A stretch of DNA of 62,183 bases, taken from contig JBNJHN010000004.1 of the NCBI GenBank assembly GCA_051748565.1, forward strand, positions 1 to 62,183, written 5' to 3'. Origin of the DNA: SKPH01 sp051748565. GTDB taxonomy: Bacteria; Bacillota; Dethiobacteria; DTU022. The notes below the pieces were generated by a model that did no database searches, was not told where the DNA came from, and saw nothing but the letters and a program-made list of their open reading frames with translations. This document shows positions 34,516 to 44,200 of the stretch, in pieces (positions within the stretch are counted from its first letter, which is position 1; each line of letters starts with the position of its first letter). Both the position numbers and the translations under genes were made by a program.

Positions 34516-35826
34516 TTGAAGAAAATATTAATTAAAAATGCACTTATTATTGCTTTGGATGAGGAAAGGCCCGACCATTTTTATGGCGATATTCTTACAG
34601 ACGGCGATCAAATCGAAATGATTGCTGAGCAGCCTGATTTTATTGATCAAAGCCTGTCAGATCGGGTGATAGACGGAAGTAATTTGATTGTTATGCCAGG
34701 CTTCGTTAACACCCATGGACATGCAGCGATGTCACTTTTTCGCAGTTATGCAGATGATATGCCCCTAAAAGAATGGCTGGAGAAGAAAATCTGGCCGATA
34801 GAAGCTCTCTTGGAAGGCGATGATATTTACTGGGGAACCATGCTCAGCATCGCTGAGATGATAAGAGGCGGGACAACTACTTTTACTGATATGTATTTTT
34901 TTATGGATCGTGTTGCAGAGGCAGTTGCGGAAACCGGTATTAGATCAGTTCTATCGAGAGGCCTTGTTGGCTTAAACGGTGGGGAACAGGGTCTCGTTGA
35001 AAGCGAATCATTCATAAATAACTGGCATGGCGCAGAAAACGGAAGGATCACTGTTATGCTCGGGCCGCATGCTCCCTATACCTGCCCCCCCGAATATTTA
35101 AAAAAAGTAATGGATCTGGCTGAAAAAACAAAGTGCCCGATCCAGATCCATTTATCAGAAACCAGGAAGGAAGTCGAAGACTGTCTGAATGAACATGGTC
35201 TTACTCCGCCAAAGTTGCTTTCTGACCTCGGCCTGTTAGACTTTAAAGTAGTCGCAGCTCACTGCGTGCACCTAAACGATCAAGACATTGAGATCCTGTC
35301 AGAAAAGAAGGTAGGCGTGGCTCATAACCCGGGCAGTAATTTAAAGCTGGGCAGCGGTATTGCTCCGGTCAGAAAAATGCTGAGCAGTGGAGTAAAGGTC
35401 GGAATCGGAACCGATGGTGCTTCCAGCAATAATAACCTTGACATGGTTGAAGAGATGCGCCTTGCGGCACTCCTCAGCAAGGGTTATGAGATGGATCCGA
35501 CTCTCATTGATGCAAATAAAGCTCTGCAAATGGCAACATCAATGGGTGCAGAAGTCCTGAATCTATCCGGTATAGGGATCCTTAAAGAAGGTTACAAAGC
35601 TGATTTGATCGGTCTGAGGCATGACCGGCTCCATTTAACACCGATGCACGATCCGCAAGCCCACCTGGTTTATGCATCAGCTGCTGCCGATGTCCAAATG
35701 GTTATTGTTGATGGTAAATTACTCCTGGACAATGGGGAATTTACCACGCTTGATGAAGCCAAAATCAGATCAGAGGCTTCAGGAAAATCTTCCCGATTAA
35801 TTAAAGCAAGAAAGGAAAGTCAATAA
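34516..35826 (+). CDS. mtaD: 5-methylthioadenosine/S-adenosylhomocysteine deaminase
   Basis: An amidohydrolase-fold enzyme that deaminates methylthioadenosine and SAH to the inosine forms. From TTG 34516 (TGGGAGG upstream) it has 436 residues. Metal ligands are His67 and His69 in THGHAAMS, HLSETRKE, the HCVHL histidine and Asp in GTDGASSNN. This set is typical of the ATZ/TRZ-like MTA/SAH deaminases. It would supply methylthioinosine to the first gene of the operon. Some relatives act on other aminopurines or guanine, which cannot be excluded. Confidence 0.9.
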   Translation: MKKILIKNALIIALDEERPDHFYGDILTDGDQIEMIAEQPDFIDQSLSDRVIDGSNLIVMPGFVNTHGHAAMSLFRSYADDMPLKEWLEKKIWPIEALLEGDDIYWGTMLSIAEMIRGGTTTFTDMYFFMDRVAEAVAETGIRSVLSRGLVGLNGGEQGLVESESFINNWHGAENGRITVMLGPHAPYTCPPEYLKKVMDLAEKTKCPIQIHLSETRKEVEDCLNEHGLTPPKLLSDLGLLDFKVVAAHCVHLNDQDIEILSEKKVGVAHNPGSNLKLGSGIAPVRKMLSSGVKVGIGTDGASSNNNLDMVEEMRLAALLSKGYEMDPTLIDANKALQMATSMGAEVLNLSGIGILKEGYKADLIGLRHDRLHLTPMHDPQAHLVYASAAADVQMVIVDGKLLLDNGEFTTLDEAKIRSEASGKSSRLIKARKESQ

Positions 35827-35831
35827 AAAAC

Positions 35832-36635
35832 ATGCACCAACCACACATACTCATAACTAATGATGATGGTATTTATGCTGAGGGCATTCAGCGGCTCAGC
35901 CAGGCAGTATTTGAAGATGAATGCAGCTACAAGCTTTCGATAATTGCCCCTGACCGGGAGCGGAGTGCTGTTGGTCACGGCATTACCATGCATAAACCCT
36001 TAAGAGTTGAGGAGGTCAGTTTTTTACACAACCCGGACCTAAGGGGCTGGTCTGTCAATGGAACCCCCTCAGATTGCGTTAAGCTTGCGCTGGAGGCTAT
36101 CCTTGATGACAAGCCTGACCTCGTTATTTCCGGAATTAACCGGGGCAGCAACCTTGGCACCGACGTGATCTACTCTGGTACCGTTTCTGCCGCAGTTGAG
36201 GGCTTACTGATGGGGATTCCTTCGATTGCGGTATCGCTTACCGGTAATGGTTCAGGTGCAGGCTTCAGATATGCGGCCGGCTTTATCTGCAGGCTTATCC
36301 CGGAATTGCTAAAAGAAGGAATTTCGTCATCGACTTTAATTAATATAAATATCCCTCATGATACTGAAAATATAAAAGGAACAAGAGTCACCAGTCTTGG
36401 CAGCAGGCGCTACCGTAACGCCTTTGAAAAAAGAGTAGACCCCCGGGGCATGCTTTATTACTGGCTGGCAGGTGAACTTGTCGAGGACGATCCGGAAGAA
36501 GAGGACAATGATACGAAAGCGGTAAGAGATGGTTATGTTTCGATAACCCCAATCCACTTTAAACTTACCAAGCATGAAGCAATGCCTGATTTAATGCGAA
36601 TCATCGAAAAAATACCCTTTAAAGAAAAGCAGTAA
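35832..36635 (+). CDS. surE: 5'-nucleotidase SurE
   Basis: A metal-dependent phosphatase of nucleoside monophosphates, 267 residues. The metal pair Asp11-Asp12 is in ITNDDGIYAEG, followed by GTPSDCVKLAL and the SGINRGSNLGTDVIYSGTV loop. It starts five bases after mtaD and so belongs to the salvage operon. It may release nucleosides from IMP/AMP that feed the phosphorylase and deaminase, though SurE is often linked to stress survival. Assignment is firm. Confidence 0.94.
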   Translation: MHQPHILITNDDGIYAEGIQRLSQAVFEDECSYKLSIIAPDRERSAVGHGITMHKPLRVEEVSFLHNPDLRGWSVNGTPSDCVKLALEAILDDKPDLVISGINRGSNLGTDVIYSGTVSAAVEGLLMGIPSIAVSLTGNGSGAGFRYAAGFICRLIPELLKEGISSSTLININIPHDTENIKGTRVTSLGSRRYRNAFEKRVDPRGMLYYWLAGELVEDDPEEEDNDTKAVRDGYVSITPIHFKLTKHEAMPDLMRIIEKIPFKEKQ

Positions 36636-36663
36636 ACTGAGTATTTGAGAGGAGTGGGCTCTC

Positions 36664-38094
36664 ATGACGTTAATGGAACCCGCCGGAAACAATTGCTACC
36701 GTATTACCCGCCGGGATAATATGAAAGCCGACGTCCTTGTTTATTTAAATAAAAATCTATACAGCAGCTTCACTGAAGACCAGTCGCTGCAGCAGTTGAT
36801 GGATGCGGCTTCTCTCGACGGAGTAATTAGCCCCGTCATCGGCATGCCCGATCTTCACACCGGCTTTGGACTGCCTATCGGGGGGGTCATGGCCATGGAT
36901 GCTGAAAAAGGGCTTATATCCGCAGGCGCCGTAGGTATGGATATTAACTGCGGTGTGCGCCTGCTGCGTACAAACATCAAAGCCGCGGATCTTGATACAA
37001 AAATGCTTCAAAATATTATTTCTGCTATTACCGATAAAGTACCTACCGGCATCGGCCAAAAAAGTAAGCATGCAAATTTGATTAACAAGCATTTCGAAAC
37101 CTTGGTTCACCGTGGTGTTCCTTTTCTAATCGAACTCGGCTTTGGCAGAAACGATGACTTGAGCTGCATCGAAGACAGCGGCTGCATGGAGGGTGCCGAT
37201 ATTAATGCAGTTAGCAGTAAGGCAGTAAAACGTGGCCTTCAGTTATCTACGATAGGCGGAGGAAACCACTTTATTGAGCTGGGTTTTGTCGAAACAATAT
37301 TTGACCGGGAGACGGCATCTTTAGACGGCCTCTGCGAAGGCAGCCTGACGGTACTTATCCATACCGGAAGCCGCGGCTTCGGACATCAAATCTGTACCGA
37401 TTATGTAAGTGAGATGAAGGCAGCAGCTAAAAAATATAATCTTAATTTACCATCAGCAGGTTTGGCTGCAGTTCCAATCAGATCAGAAGAAGGGGAAAAG
37501 TATTTCGGCGCCATGGCCAGTGCCGTTAATTTCGCATTTTGTAACCGGCAATGGATTACAGACGATGTTCGCAGGGCATTCCGCCAAACGCTTGGAGGAA
37601 GCGACCGTGACTTCGGCCTTGACCTGGTTTACGATGTCGCCCATAATACGGCTCGATTTGAAAATATAAACAATAAAAGAATGCTTATTCACCGAAAAGG
37701 GGCTATAAGAGCTCTTCCCCCGGGCCACAAAGATAATCCGGAAAAATACAGGGCCTCAGGACACCCGATTTTAATTCCAGGTAGTATGGGCAGTGCATCA
37801 TACGTGGTACGAGCCGAACAGGGAGTGGAAAAAATATTTAACTCGGTAAACCACGGCGCAGGAAGAGTGCTCTCGCGTTCAGCGGCAAAACGCGAAGTCT
37901 CAGTTGAACAATTAAAGAAAAGAATGGGTGATATTGTCGTTTCCGGGCATAATTTTAAAGCATATCTTGACGAAGCACCTCAGGCTTATAAGGATATCGA
38001 CCTTGTTGTTGAAACATTAGCTGAGATAGGATTCAGCCGAAAAATTGCACGACTTATGCCGCTGGCTGTAATTAAGGGTGAAGATAAGGGATAG
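36664..38094 (+). CDS. rtcB: RNA-splicing ligase RtcB
   Basis: A GTP- and manganese-dependent ligase that joins 2',3'-cyclic phosphate (or 3'-phosphate) and 5'-hydroxyl RNA ends, with roles in RNA repair. The 476 residues include the metal motif GMDINCG (Asp93, Cys96), GGGNHFIEL, HTGSRGFGHQI, AHNTARFE and the guanylylated-His motif NHGAGRVLSR. GAGAGGAG precedes ATG 36664. It is close behind surE and may be co-transcribed. No archease or RtcA/RtcR gene is visible. Confidence 0.95.
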   Translation: MTLMEPAGNNCYRITRRDNMKADVLVYLNKNLYSSFTEDQSLQQLMDAASLDGVISPVIGMPDLHTGFGLPIGGVMAMDAEKGLISAGAVGMDINCGVRLLRTNIKAADLDTKMLQNIISAITDKVPTGIGQKSKHANLINKHFETLVHRGVPFLIELGFGRNDDLSCIEDSGCMEGADINAVSSKAVKRGLQLSTIGGGNHFIELGFVETIFDRETASLDGLCEGSLTVLIHTGSRGFGHQICTDYVSEMKAAAKKYNLNLPSAGLAAVPIRSEEGEKYFGAMASAVNFAFCNRQWITDDVRRAFRQTLGGSDRDFGLDLVYDVAHNTARFENINNKRMLIHRKGAIRALPPGHKDNPEKYRASGHPILIPGSMGSASYVVRAEQGVEKIFNSVNHGAGRVLSRSAAKREVSVEQLKKRMGDIVVSGHNFKAYLDEAPQAYKDIDLVVETLAEIGFSRKIARLMPLAVIKGEDKG

Positions 38095-38174
38095 ACAATT
38101 CAAATAATAGCTTTACTGATATATGATTGAGTTTTGCTGCCTGCTTTTGCTATTAAACAGTATGGCTCTATACA

Positions 38175-38203
38175 TTGACAAGGTTAGTTAAATAGAATAG
38201 AAT
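38175..38203 (+). promoter_or_regulatory. tRNA-Trp promoter
   Basis: TTGACA (38175-38180), 17-base spacer, TAGAAT (38198-38203). The expected start is a few bases before the tRNA. Confidence 0.85.
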
Positions 38204-38213
38204 AATGACGCAA

Positions 38214-38289
38214 AGGGGAGTAGCTCAACTGGCAGAGCAGCGGTCTCCAAAACCGCAGGCTGCGGGTTCAAGTCCTGTCTCCCCTGCCA
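38214..38289 (+). tRNA. tRNA-Trp(CCA)
   Basis: 76 bases with encoded CCA. The acceptor AGGGGAG pairs with CTCCCCT and the discriminator is G, as bacterial tRNA-Trp requires. The loop CTCCAAA gives anticodon CCA. It has its own promoter and terminator. Confidence 0.97.
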
Positions 38290-38300
38290 CCGTTCAAAGC

Positions 38301-38328
38301 GAGATGCTGCCAAAATAAGCAGCATCTC
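38301..38328 (+). terminator. Terminator after tRNA-Trp
   Basis: Perfect 10-bp stem GAGATGCTGC/GCAGCATCTC with an 8-base loop, followed by ATTTCACTTCATG. Confidence 0.8.
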
Positions 38329-38401
38329 ATTTCACTTCATGAAATATTTTTTGAATATCTATCCCATGCAAAAGAAAATAATTTAAATATTGCAAAAGGT
38401 A

Positions 38402-38430
38402 TTGACAAGTCAAAATAGATGATCAATAAT
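38402..38430 (+). promoter_or_regulatory. Promoter of the candidate structured RNA
   Basis: TTGACA (38402-38407), 17-base spacer, AATAAT (38425-38430). The predicted start near 38437 coincides with the beginning of the long-range stem described next. The 73 bases before it, back to the tRNA terminator, are AT-rich and show nothing else. Confidence 0.7.
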
Positions 38431-38437
38431 GTTCTTG

Positions 38438-38726
38438 CCAGGTTCCGAGAGACTGGATAGCGAACCGGATCCGGTTCGTGGGGCAAACCGAAGTGGAGGA
38501 AGGACTTACCGGAATCCGTGTGAGGATATTCCCCAAGGCCGGATTGCTGATAAAACTGGATAAATGAAGGTTTGCAGACCGGATTTTACCAGAATAATCA
38601 GCACAGGAGATTAGTAGCAGCCAGGAGGTTGAGTGAAGACCATCCAGAGGAGATGGCGGAAACTCAGCTGCAGACAGGCTCGCGAAGAAATTCTGTCGGT
38701 TGGTTAAAAGGCCTGTTGGAACCTGG
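38438..38726 (+). ncRNA. Candidate structured non-coding RNA, family unknown
   Basis: This 289-base segment is GC-richer than its flanks and opens right after a good promoter. Its ends pair perfectly: CCAGGTTCC (38438-38446) with GGAACCTGG (38718-38726). Inside are the palindrome CGAACCGGATCCGGTTCG (38461-38478), a GCAAACC/GGTTTGC pairing, GCTGAT/ATCAGC, a CCATC/GATGG hairpin enclosed by GAGT/ACTC, and GACAG/CTGTC. The only frame of note (61 codons from 38572) has no ribosome binding site and no recognisable protein. I could not match it to RNase P, tmRNA, SRP, 6S, a T-box or a known riboswitch. It may be an independent small RNA or an attenuating leader of the operon that follows. Confidence 0.55.
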
Positions 38727-38767
38727 TTTAATTATGTACTCATATACACCTGGATAAGTCGTTTTCG

Positions 38768-38797
38768 TTGACACCCATATTCAGTCAGTGATATACT
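38768..38797 (+). promoter_or_regulatory. Promoter of the second NuoEF operon
   Basis: TTGACA (38768-38773), 18-base spacer, TATACT (38792-38797), giving a leader of about 90 bases before ATG 38892. The leader contains a 6-bp ATCTGT/ACAGAT hairpin. This separate promoter argues that the upstream RNA is its own transcription unit. Confidence 0.75.
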
Positions 38798-38891
38798 TTT
38801 TAAGAAATAAATTTCATCTGTTCACATCGAATAGACACAGATAAACGAACTTTTCAGGCAACGAACTCAAAAAATATATAAGGAAAAATAT

Positions 38892-41273
38892 ATGGAAAAC
38901 GATGTACTCGTCGAGTCAATTATCGAGCAGTACAATCATGACCCTGCCAAGCTGATTATGGTACTGCAGGATATTCAAACCAATCTTAACTATCTTCCAG
39001 CCGAAGCTATCGATCAAGTTGCAAAAAAGTTGAACCTCCCCAAATCTTATATTTATTCGGTAGCTACTTTTTTCAAATCCTTTTCTTTGCAACCCCGTGG
39101 AAAACACAAAATTAACATCTGCGAAGGCACTGCCTGTCATATCAGGGGCGCTTCCCTTTTGATGAGCAGCATTTCAGACGAGTTCAAGGTTAAACCGGGC
39201 CAAACTACTAACGATGGGCAGTTTACTTTGAATTCGGTTCATTGCGTTGGGGCCTGTGCCATGGGCCCTGTAGCCATTATAGACGGTGAGTATCACGGCA
39301 ATATGACATCGGCAAAACTGACAAAGCTAATTGGTGATCAATGTTCGTCGGAGAAGGAAGATTCCCTGGAGACGTCATCAGCTGAAGATGACAGCGTCAT
39401 CACAAAGCTGCCTTATAAAATAGGAGTGCGCTCGCTGGAGGATTATGAAATGCTCCGGGAACAAATCCGAGTGCAAAATCCACCCGATCAACCGCGTATT
39501 CTTGTCTGCACAGGAACAGGCTGCCTGGCCCGGGGCAGCATTAAGGTTGCTTCAGCACTCGAAAAAGAACTTGTCGCAGCCGGAATTGAGATGCCGGTTA
39601 AAATTGGTTTAAAAAAAATCGGCTGCCACGGGCTCTGCGAGAGAGGACCACTGGTCATATTCCACCCTTCCAAGCTCTGCTATACTCGCGTTGTCCCTGA
39701 AGATGCCGGCGCTATAGTCCGGGAAACAGTATTGGACGGTAAGGTTATCGACCGCCTTTTATACCGTGACTCGCCTGACAAGCCGTCAATCGAAAAATAC
39801 ACTGAAATTCCCTTTTACGCTTCTCAAAAAAAGGTAGCCCTGCGTCATGTCGGTCTGATTGATCCCCTTGATATGGGCGACTATATCGCCCATGGCGGTT
39901 ACAGAGCCCTGGTAAGGGTTCTAAATCACATGCATCCCGAAGAGGTTATTGCCGAGGTTGAAAGCTCACACCTGCGCGGGAGGGGAGGCGGAGGGTTTCC
40001 AACCGGCTTAAAATGGAAAAGTGCTGTCTCAGTCAATGCCGATACCCGATATGTCATTTGTAACGGTGATGAAGGTGATCCCGGAGCATTTATGGATTGC
40101 AGTATTATGGAAGGAGATCCTCATGCCGTAATTGAAGGAATGCTGATCTGCGCTTATGCCATCCAGTCTTCTTTGGGCTATATTTATGTCCGTGAAGAGT
40201 ACCCTCGTGCGCTGAAACGGATGCAGCTGGCTCTCGAGCAGGCTTACCGGTACGGATTCCTTGGCAGCAATATTTGCGGCACCGCGTTTTCTTTCGATAT
40301 TAAAATTATTCGGGGAGCCGGCGCATTCGTCTGCGGTGAATCAACCGCCCTGATGCAATCTGTAGAAGGTAAAGTAGGCGAACCCCGGGCCAAGTATATT
40401 CGCTCCGCTGAACGCGGGCTTTATGATAAGCCAACGGTTTTAAATAACGTTGAAACTTATGCCAATATACCGATTATAATTGAGAATGGAGCAGATTGGT
40501 TTGCTTCATTTGGATCTGAAAACAGCAAAGGGACCAAGGTTTTTTCCGTAGTGGGCAAGGTAAAAAATACCGGATTAGTTGAAGTGCCAATGGGCACAAC
40601 GCTGAGATCAATTATTTATGAGCTCTGCGGAGGAATACTCGACGGCAAACAGTTTAAAGCAGTCCAGACCGGAGGACCGTCTGGAGGATGCCTGCCTGCT
40701 GAAAAGCTCAATCTGCCGATTGACTTTGACAGCCTGACCAGGGAAGGCTCAATGATGGGGTCCGGCGGCATGATCGTGATGGATGAAAACACCTGTATGG
40801 TTGATGTAGCCCGTTATTTTACAGACTTCTTAACCCGGGAATCATGCGGGAAATGCGCAGCTTGCCGTTTGGGTTTGGAACAGCTGCATACAGTTTTAGA
40901 AAATATTTGCAACGGCAAGGGCCAAAGTGGTGACCTGGAAATAATCGAGAAACTGCTCAAAGTCCTGGAAAAAGGGTCCCTCTGCGGACTGGGTAAGTCG
41001 GCACCAAATCCCGTACGCAGTACTTTAAAGCACTTCAAACATGAATACCTGGCCCATATTGAAGACAAAAAATGCCCTGCAGGCGTATGCCGCAACTTAA
41101 TAAGCTACGAAATTAACGAGCAATGCACCGGATGCCGACGTTGTTTGCGACTCTGTCCTCAGGATGCAATCAGCGGAGAAAAGAAAGAGCTGCACTTTAT
41201 TGACCAAAATCTTTGCAACCGCTGCGGTATATGTAAGTCCGTATGTAACTTTGACGCAGTCGAAGTTCATTAA
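38892..41273 (+). CDS. NuoE-NuoF (HydC-HydB-like) fusion, NADH/flavin module
   Basis: A 793-residue paralogue of the back part of the 26247-29444 protein, without the AOR domain. NuoE 2Fe-2S: Cys77, 82, 118, 122. Thioredoxin-like 2Fe-2S: Cys206, 211, 245, 249. FMN/NADH core: GRGGGGFP 363-370 and NGDEGDPGAF 391-400. 4Fe-4S: Cys652, 655, 658, 698. A CPAGVC pair (728, 733) and two C-terminal 4Fe-4S clusters (Cys745-755 and 775-785) match HydB/HytB-type subunits rather than Complex I NuoF. It should exchange electrons with NAD(H). The next gene starts 17 bases on and supplies a NuoG-like module. The ribosome binding site is weak (AAGGA). Confidence 0.92.
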   Translation: MENDVLVESIIEQYNHDPAKLIMVLQDIQTNLNYLPAEAIDQVAKKLNLPKSYIYSVATFFKSFSLQPRGKHKINICEGTACHIRGASLLMSSISDEFKVKPGQTTNDGQFTLNSVHCVGACAMGPVAIIDGEYHGNMTSAKLTKLIGDQCSSEKEDSLETSSAEDDSVITKLPYKIGVRSLEDYEMLREQIRVQNPPDQPRILVCTGTGCLARGSIKVASALEKELVAAGIEMPVKIGLKKIGCHGLCERGPLVIFHPSKLCYTRVVPEDAGAIVRETVLDGKVIDRLLYRDSPDKPSIEKYTEIPFYASQKKVALRHVGLIDPLDMGDYIAHGGYRALVRVLNHMHPEEVIAEVESSHLRGRGGGGFPTGLKWKSAVSVNADTRYVICNGDEGDPGAFMDCSIMEGDPHAVIEGMLICAYAIQSSLGYIYVREEYPRALKRMQLALEQAYRYGFLGSNICGTAFSFDIKIIRGAGAFVCGESTALMQSVEGKVGEPRAKYIRSAERGLYDKPTVLNNVETYANIPIIIENGADWFASFGSENSKGTKVFSVVGKVKNTGLVEVPMGTTLRSIIYELCGGILDGKQFKAVQTGGPSGGCLPAEKLNLPIDFDSLTREGSMMGSGGMIVMDENTCMVDVARYFTDFLTRESCGKCAACRLGLEQLHTVLENICNGKGQSGDLEIIEKLLKVLEKGSLCGLGKSAPNPVRSTLKHFKHEYLAHIEDKKCPAGVCRNLISYEINEQCTGCRRCLRLCPQDAISGEKKELHFIDQNLCNRCGICKSVCNFDAVEVH

Positions 41274-41290
41274 TGGGAGAAAGGGTAACT

Positions 41291-44200
41291 ATGTCAAAAA
41301 TAATTAACCTGACTATAGACGGGCGAAACGTGGAAGCTGAAGATAAAACCATGCTGTTGGAAATATTGAACGATCAGGGAATTTTTGTTCCCCAGCTGTG
41401 CAGCTATCCATCGCTGACCCCAAATGGGGCCTGCAGGCTCTGTATGGTTGAAATTTCTCAAAAAGAGTGGCAGGGCAAATCGAAGATCGTTGCTTCCTGC
41501 CTGTATCCGGCCGAAGAAGGTCTATCCGTTTCGACCCGGTCAAAAGATGTCCTAACAATCCGCAGGACCATGCTCGAGCTTTATATGGCCCGCTGCCCCG
41601 ATTCAGAAGAAATCAGAAACATAGCCCGCCTGGAAGGGCTGGATGATACTCCTTTCCCGATCAAAGAAAAAGCGGACAAATGTATAATGTGCGGGTTATG
41701 CACCCGGGTTTGCCAGGACTGCGGCCCCGGAGCAATATCAACAATGAGCAGGGGAATCGACAAGCATATCGGGCCGGAACTCGCCGGGGCAGCCGAAAAC
41801 TGCACCGGCTGCCGGGCGTGCGCATATATCTGTCCGACCGATGCCATTCCTATCAGCCAGAAAGATCAAACCCTGACCATATGGGACCGCAATTTTGAAA
41901 TCCCAATCTGCGAGGTTGAAACAGAAAAGTGCCGGGGGTGCGGAATTTGCGAAGAAGTTTGCCCCTATTCGATACCGAGGGTTAATCTCTTTAAAAACAG
42001 GCCCAGTGCCGCTTATATTTCACCATCCACCTGTACGGGATGCGGAATATGTGCCGGTTCATGCCCTAGCGGCGCCATAAGCCAGGTAAAAACAGGTTTG
42101 TTAAATGATTATGAAACGGGACTGTTCAAAAAAGATTTAACGGGTAAAACGATCATTTTTAGCTGCCCGCGTTCACCATTGCCATCAGGTGACGATAATA
42201 TCATTCAGGTCAGCTGTATCGGCAGTGTCGATATTTCTTTACTTCTTTATGTTATTGCCGCCGGGGCAAAAGGAGCTGCCCTGATGTGCAGGGATAAACT
42301 TACCTGCCCTTACCGGCGGGGTGGTGAAAATGGCAAAAAGACGTTAGAGGTTGCTAAAAATCTTTTAAAGCTATGCGGTATTGGGGAGGAGAGGGTAGCT
42401 TTAATCGAGCCCGAACCGGGCCAGGACGGTCCAGCCAGAGCCTGGCAGCAGTTCGCCGAATCGGTTTCGCTCTTTCCACCGCTTCTGCAAGAATATTACT
42501 TAGCTTCTGCCGTAAAAACCTCCGGTCTGGATCTGGCCCTTGACCTGGTTGATTGGTTGAAAAACCGACCGGAATTACGGCCTTCCCTGCCCGTTGAAAT
42601 CGAAGCAGTTTTTACACAAACCTCCGAAGAAAGTCCATACTTGCTCTACCTGGACCGCCTGCCGGAACTGCACCTGATTTTTCCACTGGTCCTTGACCAG
42701 CCTGTTGTTATCGATATACTGCAGGATACATCCAGGCTGCTTAAACAGAAGAATATTCCAGTCAGATGCGTTTTTACAGAAAAAGAGCTGCAAAAAGATA
42801 AGCAGTCAAAGATAATTACCTATACGAAACCTGATCATATTACCCTGCCCCCGGCAGCCGAGGTAATTACTCTCAATAAACTGGCCGGATTGCCGGAAGC
42901 AATAGAAGAGGAAAGATTTTCTTTTTCCGTCAATACATCCGCACGCAGAGAACTTAATGAAGCTCTTAAACACAGCGGTAAAATACCGATTGTATCCACC
43001 CCGGAGCTTTACCTGCAGTATGCCCTGCTGATGCGCCCCGGTTCCTGGCAAGAGTGTTTGAAAGAAAAACCGGTTCTCGAATTCACAGCAGTTTTAAGTC
43101 CAACTGAAAAGAACAAAGATCATCATTTAAAACTGCGCCGCATTAAACAACATCCTATCCTGCCGCCTCTTAACCGCGATGAATTAACATTTACCTTTAA
43201 TAAAATTCCTATAACGGCTTTGAAAGGCGAAGTAATTACTTCCGCCTTATATGCAGCGGGCATCACAATTTTTGGTCACCATCCCAGGGACGGTGGGGCA
43301 CAGGGCATTTACTGTGTTAATGGTCAGTGCTCCCAGTGCATGGTGATCGCCGATGGAACGCCGGTGAAAGGCTGTATGACGCCTGTCACTGAGGGCATGC
43401 ATGTAGAAAGCCTGGAAGGTTATCCGGTGCTGGCCGATGATACTGTGCTTTCAGAATATACAACCAAACCTTTGGAAGTTGAAACAGAGGTGTTGGTAAT
43501 TGGCGGCGGTCCGGCCGGTATCAGTGCTGCAATCGAATTGGGCAATGTTGGTGCCGATGTTCTGATTGTTGATGACAAACAGGAACTGGGCGGTAAGCTC
43601 AGCCTGCAAACTCACAACTTTTTTGGTTCTGTTAAGGACTGCTATGCCGGCTATCGTGGGATAGATATCGGGCATATCCTGGCCGAAAACGCTCACAAAC
43701 TTCCCACGGTAAAAATATGGCTAAATTCTACGGTTGTCGGTGTTTTCAGTGATGGCAAATTTGGAGTATCCACCGGCGGAACCTTCAGGCTGGTAAAGCC
43801 CCGGCGAACCCTTTTTGCTACCGGAGCACGTGAAAAAAGCCTTGCTTTTCCCGGCTGTGATCTTCCCGGTGTATACGGAGCCGGTGCCTTTCAGACTCTC
43901 GCTAACAGGGATCTTATCCGTTGCGCTGAAAAGCTGTTCATAGTTGGAGGCGGCAATGTCGGTCTGATTGGCGCTTACCATGCCCTGCAGGCCGGCATCG
44001 ATGTGGTCGGCCTGGTTGAAGCTCTTCCGCAGTGCGGGGGTTACAAGGTTCATTTAGATAAGATTAAACGAATGGGAGTCCCGGTTATGACCTCACATAC
44101 AGTTTTGAGTATCGAAGGCGGTGAGAATGTAGAACGTGTGGTCATAGCAGCCGTGGATGATAAATTTCAGCCGGTTGCCGGTACCGAGCGTGCCTTCGAG

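Noticed and set aside
38572..38757. A 61-codon frame inside the structured RNA region
   Set aside because: No ribosome binding site, odd composition (RR, QTGSRRNS) and overlap with strong base-pairing; more likely chance.
38431..38760. RNase P RNA, tmRNA, SRP RNA, 6S RNA, T-box or cobalamin/glycine riboswitch
   Set aside because: The diagnostic conserved sequences of each were looked for and not found. GAGGAAGGACTT is only a loose resemblance to the RNase P P4 strand.
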